Origin: Bin87 sp965207585 | GTDB taxonomy: Bacteria > Chloroflexota > Dehalococcoidia > Lucifugimonadales > UBA3495 | Assembly (NCBI GenBank): GCA_965207585.1 | Contig: CBDBMT010000003.1 | Coordinates: forward strand, 1,426,001-1,490,000 | Direction of reading: 5' to 3' | Length of the DNA stretch: 64,000 nt | In this document: positions 1 through 8,774 of the stretch, one piece after another | Position numbering within the stretch: position 1 is the stretch's first letter | Layout: every line of letters begins with the position of its first letter | Program-made: the position numbers and the translations under genes | The notes under the pieces: generated by a model | What the model saw: the letters and a program-made list of their open reading frames with translations, nothing else | Told to the model about the DNA's origin: nothing | The model's database searches: none

Positions 1-1247
1 CGTCGCACCAGGGCGATGGCGTCCACGAAGGTCGGCGACGGTTTGTCGTACCAGGCGGCCCTGCGCTGGGTCATGGGGTGCTGTTTCTGCAGGGCGTGGG
101 CGGCCAGGGTGGTCCAGGAGAAGAGACCCAGCAGGACGGGGGTAGTGCGGGCGATGGCCAGGTCGGACCATTGGCGCTGGGTCTCCACTCCCAGGTGGGT
201 GCGCACCTCCTGAAAGGTCACTTCCAGTTGCCAGCGCAGGACAAACCACTGGAGGATCTGGGTCGGGTTCGCCGACGGGTCGGTGCAGAGCAGGGCCTGG
301 GGGTCGAAGGCGCCCTGGGGATCGCGGATCAGCACCCAGCGGATGGTGACGGCCGGTTTGCCCGAGCGGTACCAGACAGCGGTCTGGGAGGTGAGTTCCA
401 CGGTGCGGGTGGTGCCGTCGTACCAGGACACCGCGGCGACGGTCCACGCCACGTCGGCTCGCTCAAGGAGCGTTTTGAGCGAGGGTCGCCGCTCGCCTTT
501 CAGCGGCGGCCGGCCGTTCTGACCCGGCTGACGAGGCGGCGCTGGCGCGTACAGAGCGGCGTCCAGGCGCAGTCTGGCGATGAGGGTTACGGGTTCACGG
601 AGCGACTGGCAGCAGCGCAGCAGGTCCAGTACGGCGTAGCCGTTGTCGCCCACCAGGACCAGCTTACGCTGGGGCAGCCAGCGGCGCAGTTGCATGACCA
701 TCTGGCGGGCCCAGTCGGTCACCTTCTTGTGCCGGCGTCCCTGCTGCTGGTGGTAGCGAGACGAGGGCGCCAGCACCGTGAGCACCGGCAACGCCCAATG
801 GCGTCCCGCCCACGGCACGTGGCCCAGCCACATCAGGGAGATCCAGCGCAGCCCGCTGGCCTTGACCAGCTGATGGCGGCTGGAACGCACTGGGTCGCGG
901 TAGATGGCCCGCGCCTTGATCTTGGCTCCACGACGTCGTTCCAAGGTTTCGTCGATGCCGAAGATCAACGGGCCGTCGCCGCGATCCAGATGCTGGAGTA
1001 GGAGCACCAGCAGGACGTGGGCTACCCCACGGGACGACCACACCGCTCGGTTGAGCACCGCGTGGTAGCGGGCGTAATTCCGGTCGTCGCTCAGTCCCAT
1101 GACGCGGAGCGCCGCGGCCACGGTGCGTTGGCCCGGGGTCAGGATCGCGCCGACCAGCAGTAGTTGGGCTTTCCGCCAGGTTGGGGTGGTGAACAAAGTT
1201 GCGAAGGGGAAGAGAAGGGCTACAATGGCGTCGGGCAGGGTGAGCAT
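1..1247 (-). CDS. DDE transposase, 3' end cut by the window edge
   Basis: Moves an insertion sequence by DDE chemistry. The frame is open from ATG 1247 to the left edge (about 415 codons); the C-terminus lies outside. The protein begins MLTLPDAIVALLFPFATLF and continues through FGIDETLERRRG, RAIYRDPVRSSRHQLVKASG, LVGDNGYAVLDLL, ITIRWVLIRDP and WFVLRWQLEVTFQE-like blocks. I recognise these as conserved in a large bacterial transposase family with a DDE_5-type endonuclease domain, usually grouped with IS701/IS4-like elements. The first Asp of the triad is probably the one in FGIDET and the second the one in VGDNGY. The catalytic half looks intact, so the element may be active. AT-rich sequence at 1290-1325, upstream of the start, probably holds its promoter and end; I could not define the terminal inverted repeat or target duplication. 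Confidence 0.85.
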   Translation of the reverse strand, partial: MLTLPDAIVALLFPFATLFTTPTWRKAQLLLVGAILTPGQRTVAAALRVMGLSDDRNYARYHAVLNRAVWSSRGVAHVLLVLLLQHLDRGDGPLIFGIDETLERRRGAKIKARAIYRDPVRSSRHQLVKASGLRWISLMWLGHVPWAGRHWALPVLTVLAPSSRYHQQQGRRHKKVTDWARQMVMQLRRWLPQRKLVLVGDNGYAVLDLLRCCQSLREPVTLIARLRLDAALYAPAPPRQPGQNGRPPLKGERRPSLKTLLERADVAWTVAAVSWYDGTTRTVELTSQTAVWYRSGKPAVTIRWVLIRDPQGAFDPQALLCTDPSANPTQILQWFVLRWQLEVTFQEVRTHLGVETQRQWSDLAIARTTPVLLGLFSWTTLAAHALQKQHPMTQRRAAWYDKPSPTFVDAIALVR

Positions 1248-1732
1248 GGTCGGGCCTTTCCGTCGAAAGTGGGGTCAGGCCAGCTTACCCTGTCTTTTTA
1301 CTTTTTCTAAATTTTGCAGAAAGTCCAGCTAAGAGCCTATCCCAATAACTGGTGTGAACTCGCCGTCCCGTTCCGGGCAGCCAAGCTAGGGTTGTGCCTA
1401 GACTGGTGCAATGACCAAAGCGAAAGACCCGAAGCCTCCCCCGTACCAAGTGGGCTAACCCGGCCGCGATGATCAACCATTTTTACAACGGTTCACCGCC
1501 TTGGTACGCTGTGGACGGCTGGCGTTTGACCGATGTGGCAACCTCACGCTTTTTTGGACGACTGTCGTCCGCGACTGGATTGTTGAGTTGCACGTGCCCC
1601 AACCCATCATCCGGGTAACCATGGGAACTACGGCGGTGCTGAAGCGTACCAGACACCTGGGTTTGCCAGGTACATCCGCCGCTTCCCGCGGTTCAGGGGA
1701 AGCGTAATGGGCGACCCGCGAATGGTGCCGTT
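1248..1732. other. Intergenic stretch between transposase and P450 fragment
   Basis: No convincing complete gene. An AT-rich patch at 1290-1325 probably belongs to the end of the insertion sequence. Bases 1331-1346 (GAGCCTATCCCAATAA) look like the terminal repeat of an unrelated IS5-type element. A short ATG reading frame at about 1411 (MTKAKDPKPPPYQVG, then stop) vaguely recalls the start of some IS5-family transposases. The rest has interrupted frames and could be debris of the missing 5' half of the P450 gene. All of this is low-confidence reading. Confidence 0.35.
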
Positions 1733-2440
1733 TTGCGCGAACACAACGGCGATGTTGCCGAGGTTGTCACGCCAAGGGTGGAGGGCGCTCGCAACCGTCC
1801 CAGCCTCGACCTGTCGGCTCCCACCTGCTTGGTGGACCTGCTGCTCGCCGGCACCGACACCTCAGCACAAACCGTCAACTGGACGCTGTTGCTGTTGGCC
1901 AACCGCCCTGAGGCTCAGGCCAGGGTCCACGAGGAACTCGAAAGGGTCATCGGCCACGACGCTCTACCCACGGTGGACGACCGGACGCGGCTGCCCTACA
2001 CCTTCGCCTGCATCGCCGAGTCGATGCGCTACCGGACCATCGGCCCGCTGGCGGTACCGCACACTGCCACGGAGGATACCGAAATCGGCGGCTACCTGAT
2101 ACCGTCGGGAGCGCAGGTGTTGGGCAACATCTACTCCATCCACCACGACCCGCGTTTCTGGGACGCGCCCGACGATTTCATTCCGGAGCGGTTCCTGCCC
2201 CAGGCTGACGGCTCACCGGCCGCCGCGCTGACCGGCAACGCTTTCATACCCTTCGGCACGGGCCACCGCCGTTGCCCGGGGTGTCGCTTTGCCGAGACCG
2301 CCGTGTGGCTCCGCCTGACTCGAATTCTGCGCCGCCTTCGTTTCGAGACACCGGACGGCAAGCCGCTGTCCGAGGACGAAGTGTTCGGCCTGGCGATCTC
2401 CCCCAAGCCCTACACTCTGCGGGTGGAATGGCGCCAGTAA
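1733..2440 (+). pseudogene. Cytochrome P450, C-terminal half only
   Basis: Heme-thiolate monooxygenase fragment of 235 codons against a usual 400-480. The part present is well preserved: the I-helix oxygen-binding motif AGTDTSA, the K-helix ESMRY (ExxR), a PERF-type motif (IPERFLP), the heme loop FGTGHRRCPGC with the Cys ligand, and a normal C-terminal sheet ending in a stop. The whole N-terminal half (helices A to H, substrate pocket) is missing. No SD precedes the first ATG-like codons, and upstream frames are broken. The heme loop and PERF region resemble eukaryote-like CYP2-type P450s found in some bacteria. It is most likely a decayed 5'-deleted gene next to the transposase. A separate protein of only this half would not be expected to fold as a P450. 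Confidence 0.85.
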
Positions 2441-2492
2441 GGTAGACGAAACCAATTGGTTCCGCAAATGGGTTCGCCGTAGCATTGGACTG

Positions 2493-2726
2493 CTACTGGA
2501 TGATTCTGATGGTCAAACCGTCGCTGTGGAAGTCCGAGTTGCGGGATACTTCCGCCGCGCCGGCGGCGACAGGCAGGGTCAGCTTTACGGTATCGCTGCC
2601 GCCGTGAACCGGATTGCCGTTGTTGCGGCGCTCGTAGACCGCGCCCGGTGCCATGCCCCACCGTTCTGCGGCATATCCTTCGAAACGTACAGCGCTCCGG
2701 AGGACAGGTTGAACGAGACCTCGGCC
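2493..2726 (-). pseudogene. C-terminal fragment of an unknown protein
   Basis: A 77-codon stop-free frame ending at TAG 2495-2493. It has protein-like composition (for example FEGYAAERWGMAPGAVYE and SDTVKLTLPVAAGA) and no start codon. Just upstream the same kind of sequence continues in a different frame (EVSFNLSSGALYV-like), which suggests a frameshifted remnant of a longer gene. I do not recognise the family. It could also be chance in GC-rich DNA. Confidence 0.3.
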
Positions 2727-2767
2727 TCACGCGAGCAACGGGTTTGTCCGATAGCGGCTCAACGAAA

Positions 2768-2796
2768 ACCGCCCCGGCCTGGTGACCTGGGGCGGT
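2768..2796 (-). terminator. Rho-independent terminator of the three-gene operon
   Basis: Inverted repeat with an 8-bp GC-rich stem (arms at 2768-2775 and 2789-2796). On the minus strand it is followed by TTTTCG. It lies 40 bases after the stop codon at 2836, as expected for the end of the operon 4548-2836. Confidence 0.7.
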
Positions 2797-2835
2797 GAGA
2801 GTTTGGCAATTCACGCAGCAGCGTGGTGGCGGATC

Positions 2836-3312
2836 CTACGGCACTACGAATTTGTCCGGCGGGGTCACTTCTCGCGCACGCTCGCGTGCCTTGGTCATCA
2901 GGAGGTTGCGAAATTGAATCCACACCGGCCGAATGTCGGGAGCGGTAGTGTTCGCTATCTCAATATCGACATGGGCATAGGCCCATTGCCTCCACATCTC
3001 CCTGACGTTGTTGTCATCCGTCCGCTCGACTATGCGCAGCGGCAACCTGACGCCGTCTCGCAGCCTGGAGGCCTCCTCCGCGAAATACCGGTAGTCGCCG
3101 GCAGTCAAGAGCAACCGCCCTGACCCCGCCAACGCTCCTATCCGCAACTCGTCAAGGTCAACGGAGCGCTGCTCCAGCAGATCCACGTTCCATGCGGACC
3201 ATACCGGTTGCGCGAACAGGTCGCCTTTCGGGCGCCCTTTCGTTTCGCTCCATTCACCATCGCGGATGAACCGGCAAAGCAGGGCATCTCCGGGAACCTC
3301 CACGTCTATCAA
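2836..3312 (-). CDS. Hypothetical protein, third gene of the operon
   Basis: 158 residues, no family recognised, no signal peptide or membrane segment. It is acidic and Trp-containing, with a compact alpha/beta look. The start is TTG at 3312, directly after the TGA of the preceding gene, so translation is probably coupled. It is the last gene before a rho-independent terminator. Its partners are another unknown protein and a TIGR04255-family protein, and the tight stop-to-start packing of all three argues for one functional unit. The segment GSGRLLLTAGDYRYFAEEA is the most family-like stretch I see, but I cannot assign it. Confidence 0.65.
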   Translation of the reverse strand: MIDVEVPGDALLCRFIRDGEWSETKGRPKGDLFAQPVWSAWNVDLLEQRSVDLDELRIGALAGSGRLLLTAGDYRYFAEEASRLRDGVRLPLRIVERTDDNNVREMWRQWAYAHVDIEIANTTAPDIRPVWIQFRNLLMTKARERAREVTPPDKFVVP

Positions 3313-3804
3313 TCAGAACAGGCTCACGAAATCGTGTTCCGTCGCAGCGGGATTGTTGACGGCCCATTCGCCCGTTGCGTCATCGTAAACGGAGACATCG
3401 AGCACGCCATCGGGGAACAGGTAGGCCAGCAGCAGCCGGCCATCAGGCAAGTGGAGGTCGAAACTCAACGACCCCTCGAAATCAACTTGAATATCTGGGT
3501 CAGTCCCCTTCTGGTCTGCTGTCCGGACAATCCGCTGTGCTAGGCGATTAGCCTCTTCAGTCGGTGGGTTTCCTTCTTTCCCTGTCGCGAATTCGCGCAA
3601 GGCAGGGTGGGAGTAGGGTTCCTCCCGCGATGTATCGCCGCTTTCCGCCCAGGGCACGCATCCCACTTCGGCCACCACCGCGTTCCACACCACGCCTGCG
3701 GAAAGCATCAGCACCCCCTCACCCAAAGCACCCGTACGGACCCTGGAAACCCTGCCACGGGTCGCGTCGGTCACCGGATTTCTGGTGCGGGATATTGCAG
3801 TCAT
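3313..3804 (-). CDS. Hypothetical protein, second gene of the operon
   Basis: 163 residues, function unknown. The ATG at 3804 follows the TAG of the upstream TIGR04255 gene with no gap, which indicates translational coupling. The N-terminus (about residues 1-35) is basic. The segment GEGVLMLSAGVVWNAVVAEV at 28-47 is hydrophobic but too polar to be a confident membrane helix. The C-terminal half (from about residue 105) is a beta-rich repeat of the type VDFEGSLSFDLHLPDGRLLL followed by DVSVYDDATGEW, reminding one of a small binding domain. The gene order TIGR04255-unknown-unknown with abutting ends suggests a small accessory module. Confidence 0.65.
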   Translation of the reverse strand: MTAISRTRNPVTDATRGRVSRVRTGALGEGVLMLSAGVVWNAVVAEVGCVPWAESGDTSREEPYSHPALREFATGKEGNPPTEEANRLAQRIVRTADQKGTDPDIQVDFEGSLSFDLHLPDGRLLLAYLFPDGVLDVSVYDDATGEWAVNNPAATEHDFVSLF

Positions 3805-4548
3805 CTAATTTTGCTCCTCTTCGTCGAACAGTGTCCGAAGTTCGTCACGGATTAATCCTTCAAAAACCGTGTGAACCTCGGTGTGCGCTTCCTCCAGCCA
3901 CTCCCCGACATCGTCCAAGCCGACCAGTTCAGGGCGGAATAATCCGTAATCCAAGTCGAGCTCGATGCTGGGTCCTAGCCCTTCTTCTCCAGAAGCGCAT
4001 ATCCACTTCAGGGCCATATTGTCGCGGCCCTCGTGATACCGCGAGTTCATTTCGACCTCCAACGACTCAAACGCTTTCGGCAATTGCTCCCCCTCAAGGA
4101 CAATGCCAATGCGCAGGTAGGCGAAAATGTCGACCTCCCTATCGTCGCTGGCCGGCAGGTTGAAGCGGTTGATGTAACGCAACCCGATGCGGCGGATTTC
4201 TTTGGGTTGCGCCACTTGCTGGTAGGCATCGTAAACGCGCATGACCAAGCCCTTGAACTGGTCCCACCCTGGGTACGGTTGCAATTGCGTAACCGATAGC
4301 GCGTCAGGGCTCAGTATCACGACCCCTTCTTCATCGCCCTCTCTCCAGAACTGCAACGTTTCTTCAACGTTGTAACCACCGGATTCGAAACGCTCTGCGG
4401 CGGTGATGCGCCGCGAAAACTCCCCACTTAGCACCTCGTAAATCGCATTGGCAGTGGCATCATGCCAATCCACATCGGACCGGAACCGGAGTTCACAGAC
4501 GGCTTCGGTCATGGGTGAATTGATGTACTGGTGGTTCATGACGAGCAT
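3805..4548 (-). CDS. TIGR04255 family protein
   Basis: 247 residues, the usual length of the TIGR04255 family, a sporadically distributed family of unknown function. Diagnostic features are the N-terminal NSPMTEAVCELRF block at 10-22, LSVTQLQPYPGWDQF in the middle, and RRIGLRYINRF near residue 125, followed by the less conserved C-terminal half. It is the first gene of a three-gene operon with no spacing between genes. ATG 4548 is used here; an internal ATG at 4539 (MNHQYINS) is as plausible since no SD is seen before either. The family is often found in variable regions beside short unknown partner genes, as here, so a mobile or defence-associated role is possible but not shown. Confidence 0.8.
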   Translation of the reverse strand: MLVMNHQYINSPMTEAVCELRFRSDVDWHDATANAIYEVLSGEFSRRITAAERFESGGYNVEETLQFWREGDEEGVVILSPDALSVTQLQPYPGWDQFKGLVMRVYDAYQQVAQPKEIRRIGLRYINRFNLPASDDREVDIFAYLRIGIVLEGEQLPKAFESLEVEMNSRYHEGRDNMALKWICASGEEGLGPSIELDLDYGLFRPELVGLDDVGEWLEEAHTEVHTVFEGLIRDELRTLFDEEEQN

Positions 4549-5103
4549 CGGAGGTGGATCCGCGTTTCGTGCAATGATGCGGGGAAAATAGCAACCATCG
4601 GAGGGCGTGTCAATCGCGTTCCCGTAGGATTATTGTACAGCACCAATGGGAAAACGGTTGAGACCACCCCCTACTACGCAGGGCAATCGCGTTTTATCCG
4701 AGGCGGATTTTGAGCCGGTGGTTCACATCCGAGCCAGCGTTGAGCCGTTTGCCTTGGGTGCCGGCCTCCAGGTTTTTCGTTGCTCAGAAGGTCGTGGCTA
4801 ATCCTGCATCCAGCGAACTGCAGGGCGCCGATGAACCTGTCTTCCGGCATCATCTTCTTCTTACTGCACTCGCAGGTCTGCTGCGGGGTCTCGAGCCCTC
4901 TGTCCAGTTGCCGGTTCCTGTTGGCGTCTGACCCACGGTGCTCGGTGGTCAGTTTCTTTCGCTCCCCGCGACGATCCGATCCGAGGGTGTCGCGGTTAGA
5001 CCTGACGCCGGTGTCAGGCCCCTACACAGCCGGGGATATGGCCGCGTCCTCGACGCCGGAGCAGCCGGCGTTGGAAAGCGGGCACAGCGACGCAGTGGCC
5101 CGG
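4549..5103. other. Intergenic stretch, no gene recognised
   Basis: About 550 bases between the operon start and the winged-helix relic. Reading frames on both strands are short or low-complexity. Promoter elements for the operon must lie in the first ~100 bases (AT-richer around 4575-4650), but no clear -35/-10 pair stood out. Confidence 0.4.
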
Positions 5104-5350
5104 CTACGCGCCCCTTCTGGGCGGCAGGGGGCGCATTCCGGTTTGCGGCGCTTCCGGCGCCGCCAGGCGGTAGCCGACCCGGGGCTCAGTGGAGATGCAA
5201 ATGGACCGGTCCGCGTCGTCGCCCAGCTTGCGGCGCAGGCTGTTGACTACCGTGCGCATGGGCCGCAGGTCAGTATCGCTGCCCGTGCCCCAAATCTTGC
5301 GCAGCAGGTACCGTACGTCAGCACCCGCCTTGGCTCCTGCCCACACGTTC
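5104..5350 (-). pseudogene. Relic of a response-regulator winged-helix domain
   Basis: C-terminal DNA-binding piece of an OmpR/PhoB-type regulator. The reading KIWGTGSDTDLRPMRTVVNS then LRRKLGDDADRSICIST then EPRVGYRL is the recognition helix and wing of a Trans_reg_C domain. It matches the end of the intact sensor-regulator at 32.5-34.9 kb (RVWGPQKPGDLPTLRTHLM, EPRVGYRM). The receiver domain and the first half of the winged helix are absent, and the frame runs upstream into unrelated sequence. It is therefore a remnant, not a gene. Confidence 0.75.
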
Positions 5351-5440
5351 CCTCGGTGAGGCGCGCCGCTCAAACGGAAGGCTCCTGCAGAGCGCAAGGA
5401 CAAGGGACGGCTTGCCCGGGGAACGCATGAAATAGCTGGT

Positions 5441-7057
5441 TTACCACGTGTAAATGCTCGTAGGCATTTCCCTGGTCCAGAAATCGAAATTGTCCCACTC
5501 GCCTTCGGCCATCGGGATAGTGCTTTCGATGAAATCCGGCCTTCCTTCTGACAAGACATTCGGATACAGGCGTGAAATCACCGTCATGGGGACGGCGATT
5601 GCGCGGCGCTTGAAGTAAATTGTGCTTGCGAGCTCCCGCAGGGCGTCGGTCCTGGCATCGGCTAGCGACGGGCGGTGTCCCTCCTCGTAAGCCAGATAAA
5701 CGAGGCCGGTCTCGCCGGTGGGTATTTGGTCCACCGCTTCTATCCACAAAGCCCTGACGGTTTGCAATTTCCGTTCCAGGGCAACCGGGGAGTTGCTGGT
5801 CCATTTCAACAGGAACGGCAATTCCGCTCGTTCCACTTCGGGATACCGGTCATTCCCTGCGACCGCACAGATGCCGTCGAATTCGTCCGACTCCAGGTCG
5901 ATCCCGAATACTGTGCCCAGGAACGTCGGACTGTACAAGCGGGTGCGTTCGAGCTCCTGAGACACTGGAACGGGCTTCAACCGGAGCGTTCCCCATTCGG
6001 TTTCGTTCGCCCCGTACGGGGACAGGGAGCCGGTCATGGCCCGGACGCCGCCAATTACGCTCTCCACGGGGGTGTTGATGATCTCTTGCTTAAACTCAAT
6101 GGTCAGTTCACCGACCAATCCCAATTCCATTCTCTCGCCGCAGAGATGCCCGAAAACCTCCCGCATGACCGCATATTCCTTCTGCTCGTAGGCGCTGAGC
6201 GGCTGCTTCCGTTTGCACTCGACGACCATCGGAATCGGCGAATCATGCAAACGCAGGTCTGGAGTCTTTTTCTGACCGGTCTCCTCGATGAAACCGACAT
6301 CATGTCCCATGCGTGCGAAGGCTGCGGCGACCAGAAGCTCGAAAATCCGCGAGTCCGTCTCGGCGCTGGGTGCCCTGCAGAGCTGCCTAAGCTTGGAATC
6401 AGCTCCCGCAACCTCCTTAAGGGTCTCCAAGGAGTGGCCGAGAGAGCAAATCTGCGGAATTGCCCTCGCGGCAGTGTAGGTGTCCAGAAATGGTTCCTTC
6501 TCCATATGATCGTTGGACACGACAAGATAATTGGCGAATTTGTGGAGAGCCGGCAAACCCATGGGCCATCGTTCCCTGCCGCACAGCATCAGCGGTTCCA
6601 GCACGGCCTCTCGCTGCTCCGCAGTCACCAACGATAGTTGGTGCCTCCACCACCCCGAGGGAACCAAGGAGAGGATGTTTTCCAGCGCCGCAGGCAGTAG
6701 GTCGTCAATATCGTGTGATGGCGGCACTGTCCGCGTGGTCAAATCCCTGCGGCTCCATCGCTGGTCCAGGCGCGTCAATATGCTGGCGCGTCGAAGAGGT
6801 TCCAGGTCGTGAGGCTCGAGCCCGTATCTGCGTTCGAGTTCCTTCGCGACCGCATCGCCTTCTTCCGACGCCTTCTCGCCCTCGGCCATCAAGTTGGCAG
6901 CGTCTTGTTGAAGGTCGTCGTCCCATCCCGCCAATTCCGACTGCTTCAGTTTTTCGCTGGCCGCGTGCGCGAGGCTCTCCGCGCGAGCCAAACATCCTTC
7001 GAGCAACTCGCGGAGTTCTCGGATGCTTTTGGTTGTTAGATCGGTTTCTTCCGACAT
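5441..7057 (-). CDS. Large protein with a restriction-endonuclease-like motif
   Basis: 538 residues, no close family recognised. The N-terminal 75 residues are a charged helical region, probably a coiled coil (RELRELLEGCLARAESL, EKASEEGDAVAKELERR). Around 236-285 there is a pattern typical of PD-(D/E)XK nuclease folds: RIFELLVAAAFARMG (Glu240), TPDLRLHDS (Asp267), then PMVVECKRK (Glu280-Cys-Lys282). The spacing E-x26-D-x12-E-x-K suits this superfamily. The C-terminal 250 residues are of unknown function. The start is supported by GGAGAAAGG about six bases upstream. Neighbours are a decayed regulator and a shortened recombinase. A defence or mobile-element nuclease is the natural guess, but it is inference. 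Confidence 0.7.
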   Translation of the reverse strand: MSEETDLTTKSIRELRELLEGCLARAESLAHAASEKLKQSELAGWDDDLQQDAANLMAEGEKASEEGDAVAKELERRYGLEPHDLEPLRRASILTRLDQRWSRRDLTTRTVPPSHDIDDLLPAALENILSLVPSGWWRHQLSLVTAEQREAVLEPLMLCGRERWPMGLPALHKFANYLVVSNDHMEKEPFLDTYTAARAIPQICSLGHSLETLKEVAGADSKLRQLCRAPSAETDSRIFELLVAAAFARMGHDVGFIEETGQKKTPDLRLHDSPIPMVVECKRKQPLSAYEQKEYAVMREVFGHLCGERMELGLVGELTIEFKQEIINTPVESVIGGVRAMTGSLSPYGANETEWGTLRLKPVPVSQELERTRLYSPTFLGTVFGIDLESDEFDGICAVAGNDRYPEVERAELPFLLKWTSNSPVALERKLQTVRALWIEAVDQIPTGETGLVYLAYEEGHRPSLADARTDALRELASTIYFKRRAIAVPMTVISRLYPNVLSEGRPDFIESTIPMAEGEWDNFDFWTREMPTSIYTW

Positions 7058-7901
7058 TTTCCTTTCTCCAGAGCCTCTTTCTGAAGCCGTCGTCGACCGA
7101 CGGACATATCCCGACTGGTCCCGGCCGGGTTCGCCGTTTCATTATTACTCCCCATTCGCTCACCGACATCGTCGGCCCCTGAATGGCGTGTCCCCACGAC
7201 GCACCCTTCACGAGGGCGCTTCTGACCGTCTCACGACCAGCAAGTGCGGTGCCGAGGGGCGGGAACCCGCGCTGAGGCTTCACTTTATGTGCTCTTACTA
7301 ATTGTAGATGCTGATAACGCCAACGCCACGAATTTCGTTCGCTCTCTGGAAGCTAGATTCAGAGGAGGGCCAGCAGTTCCGGTTCCACGAACGCGGTTCC
7401 TCTGCCCGTTTCGACTCCGACTATCGGCGGCGGGGAATATGGCGAAAAGTGGGTTGTGTCCCAGGTGTGGCCGGCGCGTACGTCGCAGCAGCCGTAGGCG
7501 GAGGGCCGGCGGCAGGATGCCGTAGAGGCGTGGGGGTCAGCGTGGGCGTTGGGATGGACTGTCGTGTATCAGCAGGCGGAGGACGGGCGGTGGAGTTCCG
7601 GGGAGTCGCAGGGCCCCTGTGATCGTCGTCGCTGCCGGTTGGGTGGAAGTGGACGTTGGCGCGACTTCCCAGCAGGCGACGGCGAATACGACGGGCAGGA
7701 TGACCGGCTAAGAAACTGCCGCCAGCGCTCGCTTCAACAGCAGCCGGAGATCGTCCATCGGCGACCTGGCTGCAAATGTCGGCCGGAACTTTGCGTGAGG
7801 CATGTTCGCGAACTGGTGGCGCATGGTTTCGTCACCATCGAATGGTGCGGTTCAAGGTCATAGATTTTGTCCGTATCATTGTCCCCTCCTGCGCTGCGTG
7901 G
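7058..7901. other. Long intergenic stretch with one doubtful small frame
   Basis: About 840 bases without a convincing gene. The only protein-like frame is on the minus strand, 7854 to the TAG at 7710-7708 (about 48 codons, containing MPHAKFRPTFAARSP and LRLLLKRALAAVS). It has a possible ATG but no SD and no recognised family. Possible tail of a lost gene. The remainder is GC-rich with interrupted frames on both strands. Confidence 0.35.
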
Positions 7902-8705
7902 CTACGCTGTCCCCATTCGTTGAACGGCGTCGAACTCCTGTTGAGTGACGATGGCCGGGAAGGCGTTCACGACCCTCACTGCGCGGTCGGGGTTTGCCAT
8001 GTCCTGCCCCGCTGCCAGGTTGGTGCCGCAATAGACCTCGTTGCCGAGGATGCGGCGCACCTGCTTTACGTTCCAGCGGCTGATCGCAGGTGGCCTGGCG
8101 GCGCGGGCGTTGAGTTCCGCCGCAATCTGGCTGGCGGAGGCTCCCTCGAGCCGGAGGTCGAAAACCCACCGCGCCGTCTCCGACGCTGGGGGGTCCAGTT
8201 CCAGCTTGTGACGGCGTATGCCCCGGTCCCACACGACAACCTTGCGGTAACCGTAGGGCGCGTTGGAGAACACGTAGAACCCCTGTTGGGCGGCGTCCCT
8301 CATGCCGCGGCGGACTCGCTGGGAATGCTCGCTGCGGAGAACATCGGCCATGGATGAAACGGACGTGCCTGCCACAGGCCCTGAGACCGAAATGAGCTCC
8401 ACACCGTAAGCCGCCAATCGCGCCCGGTGTCGCTCGAGTTCGTCCACCCAGCGGGAGATGCGGCTCAGGCTGTGCACCAGGACCTGTCGGAACGGGGGGT
8501 CAGGCGTAGTGGCGGCCTCCATCATCCGCAAAAGCTGGGTCTTTTCCCCGCGGAGGTCCACGTATTGCCCGACCACCGCGAGGCCGGCCAGCTCCGCGTA
8601 GTCTCGTATCGCGTCGAGCTGGACATTGACGGGCTCCATGCTGTCGGCGAACGTGCTGGCGTAGATCGCCGTGCGTCGGTCCGTACTGACCTGGTTTCCT
8701 GGCAT
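7902..8705 (-). CDS. Serine recombinase, short and with altered active site
   Basis: Site-specific recombinase of the resolvase/invertase family. The start is ATG 8705, placed by GGAGG seven bases upstream; the frame extends further 5' without support. 267 residues: a resolvase catalytic domain (about 12-150), with VLVHSLSRISRWVDELE and GVELISVSGPVAG typical, then a Recombinase domain (about 165-260, APYGYRKV, WNVKQVRRILGNEVYCG). Family members usually have about 450-550 residues with a zinc ribbon and coiled coil; these are missing, so the protein ends early. The N-terminal strand reads AIYASTFADS where active enzymes have YARxS. The catalytic Arg and Ser positions are therefore Ser and Phe. 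It is probably inactive or an accessory protein. It lies in a decayed mobile region. Confidence 0.8.
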   Translation of the reverse strand: MPGNQVSTDRRTAIYASTFADSMEPVNVQLDAIRDYAELAGLAVVGQYVDLRGEKTQLLRMMEAATTPDPPFRQVLVHSLSRISRWVDELERHRARLAAYGVELISVSGPVAGTSVSSMADVLRSEHSQRVRRGMRDAAQQGFYVFSNAPYGYRKVVVWDRGIRRHKLELDPPASETARWVFDLRLEGASASQIAAELNARAARPPAISRWNVKQVRRILGNEVYCGTNLAAGQDMANPDRAVRVVNAFPAIVTQQEFDAVQRMGTA

Positions 8706-8774
8706 TGCGTTACCTCCGCGGTGCGCAAGCCCGTGTTTGAGAGGGTTGGTTGAGCGGCGCTGCCGAGTCTGCGC

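Noticed and set aside
78..1001. 307-codon plus-strand frame at the left edge
   Set aside because: It lies opposite the transposase, whose minus-strand frame has conserved motifs; the plus frame has none.
1331..1346. Terminal inverted repeat of an IS5-type element
   Set aside because: Only one end-like sequence was seen, with no matching partner or transposase gene, so it is mentioned but not called.
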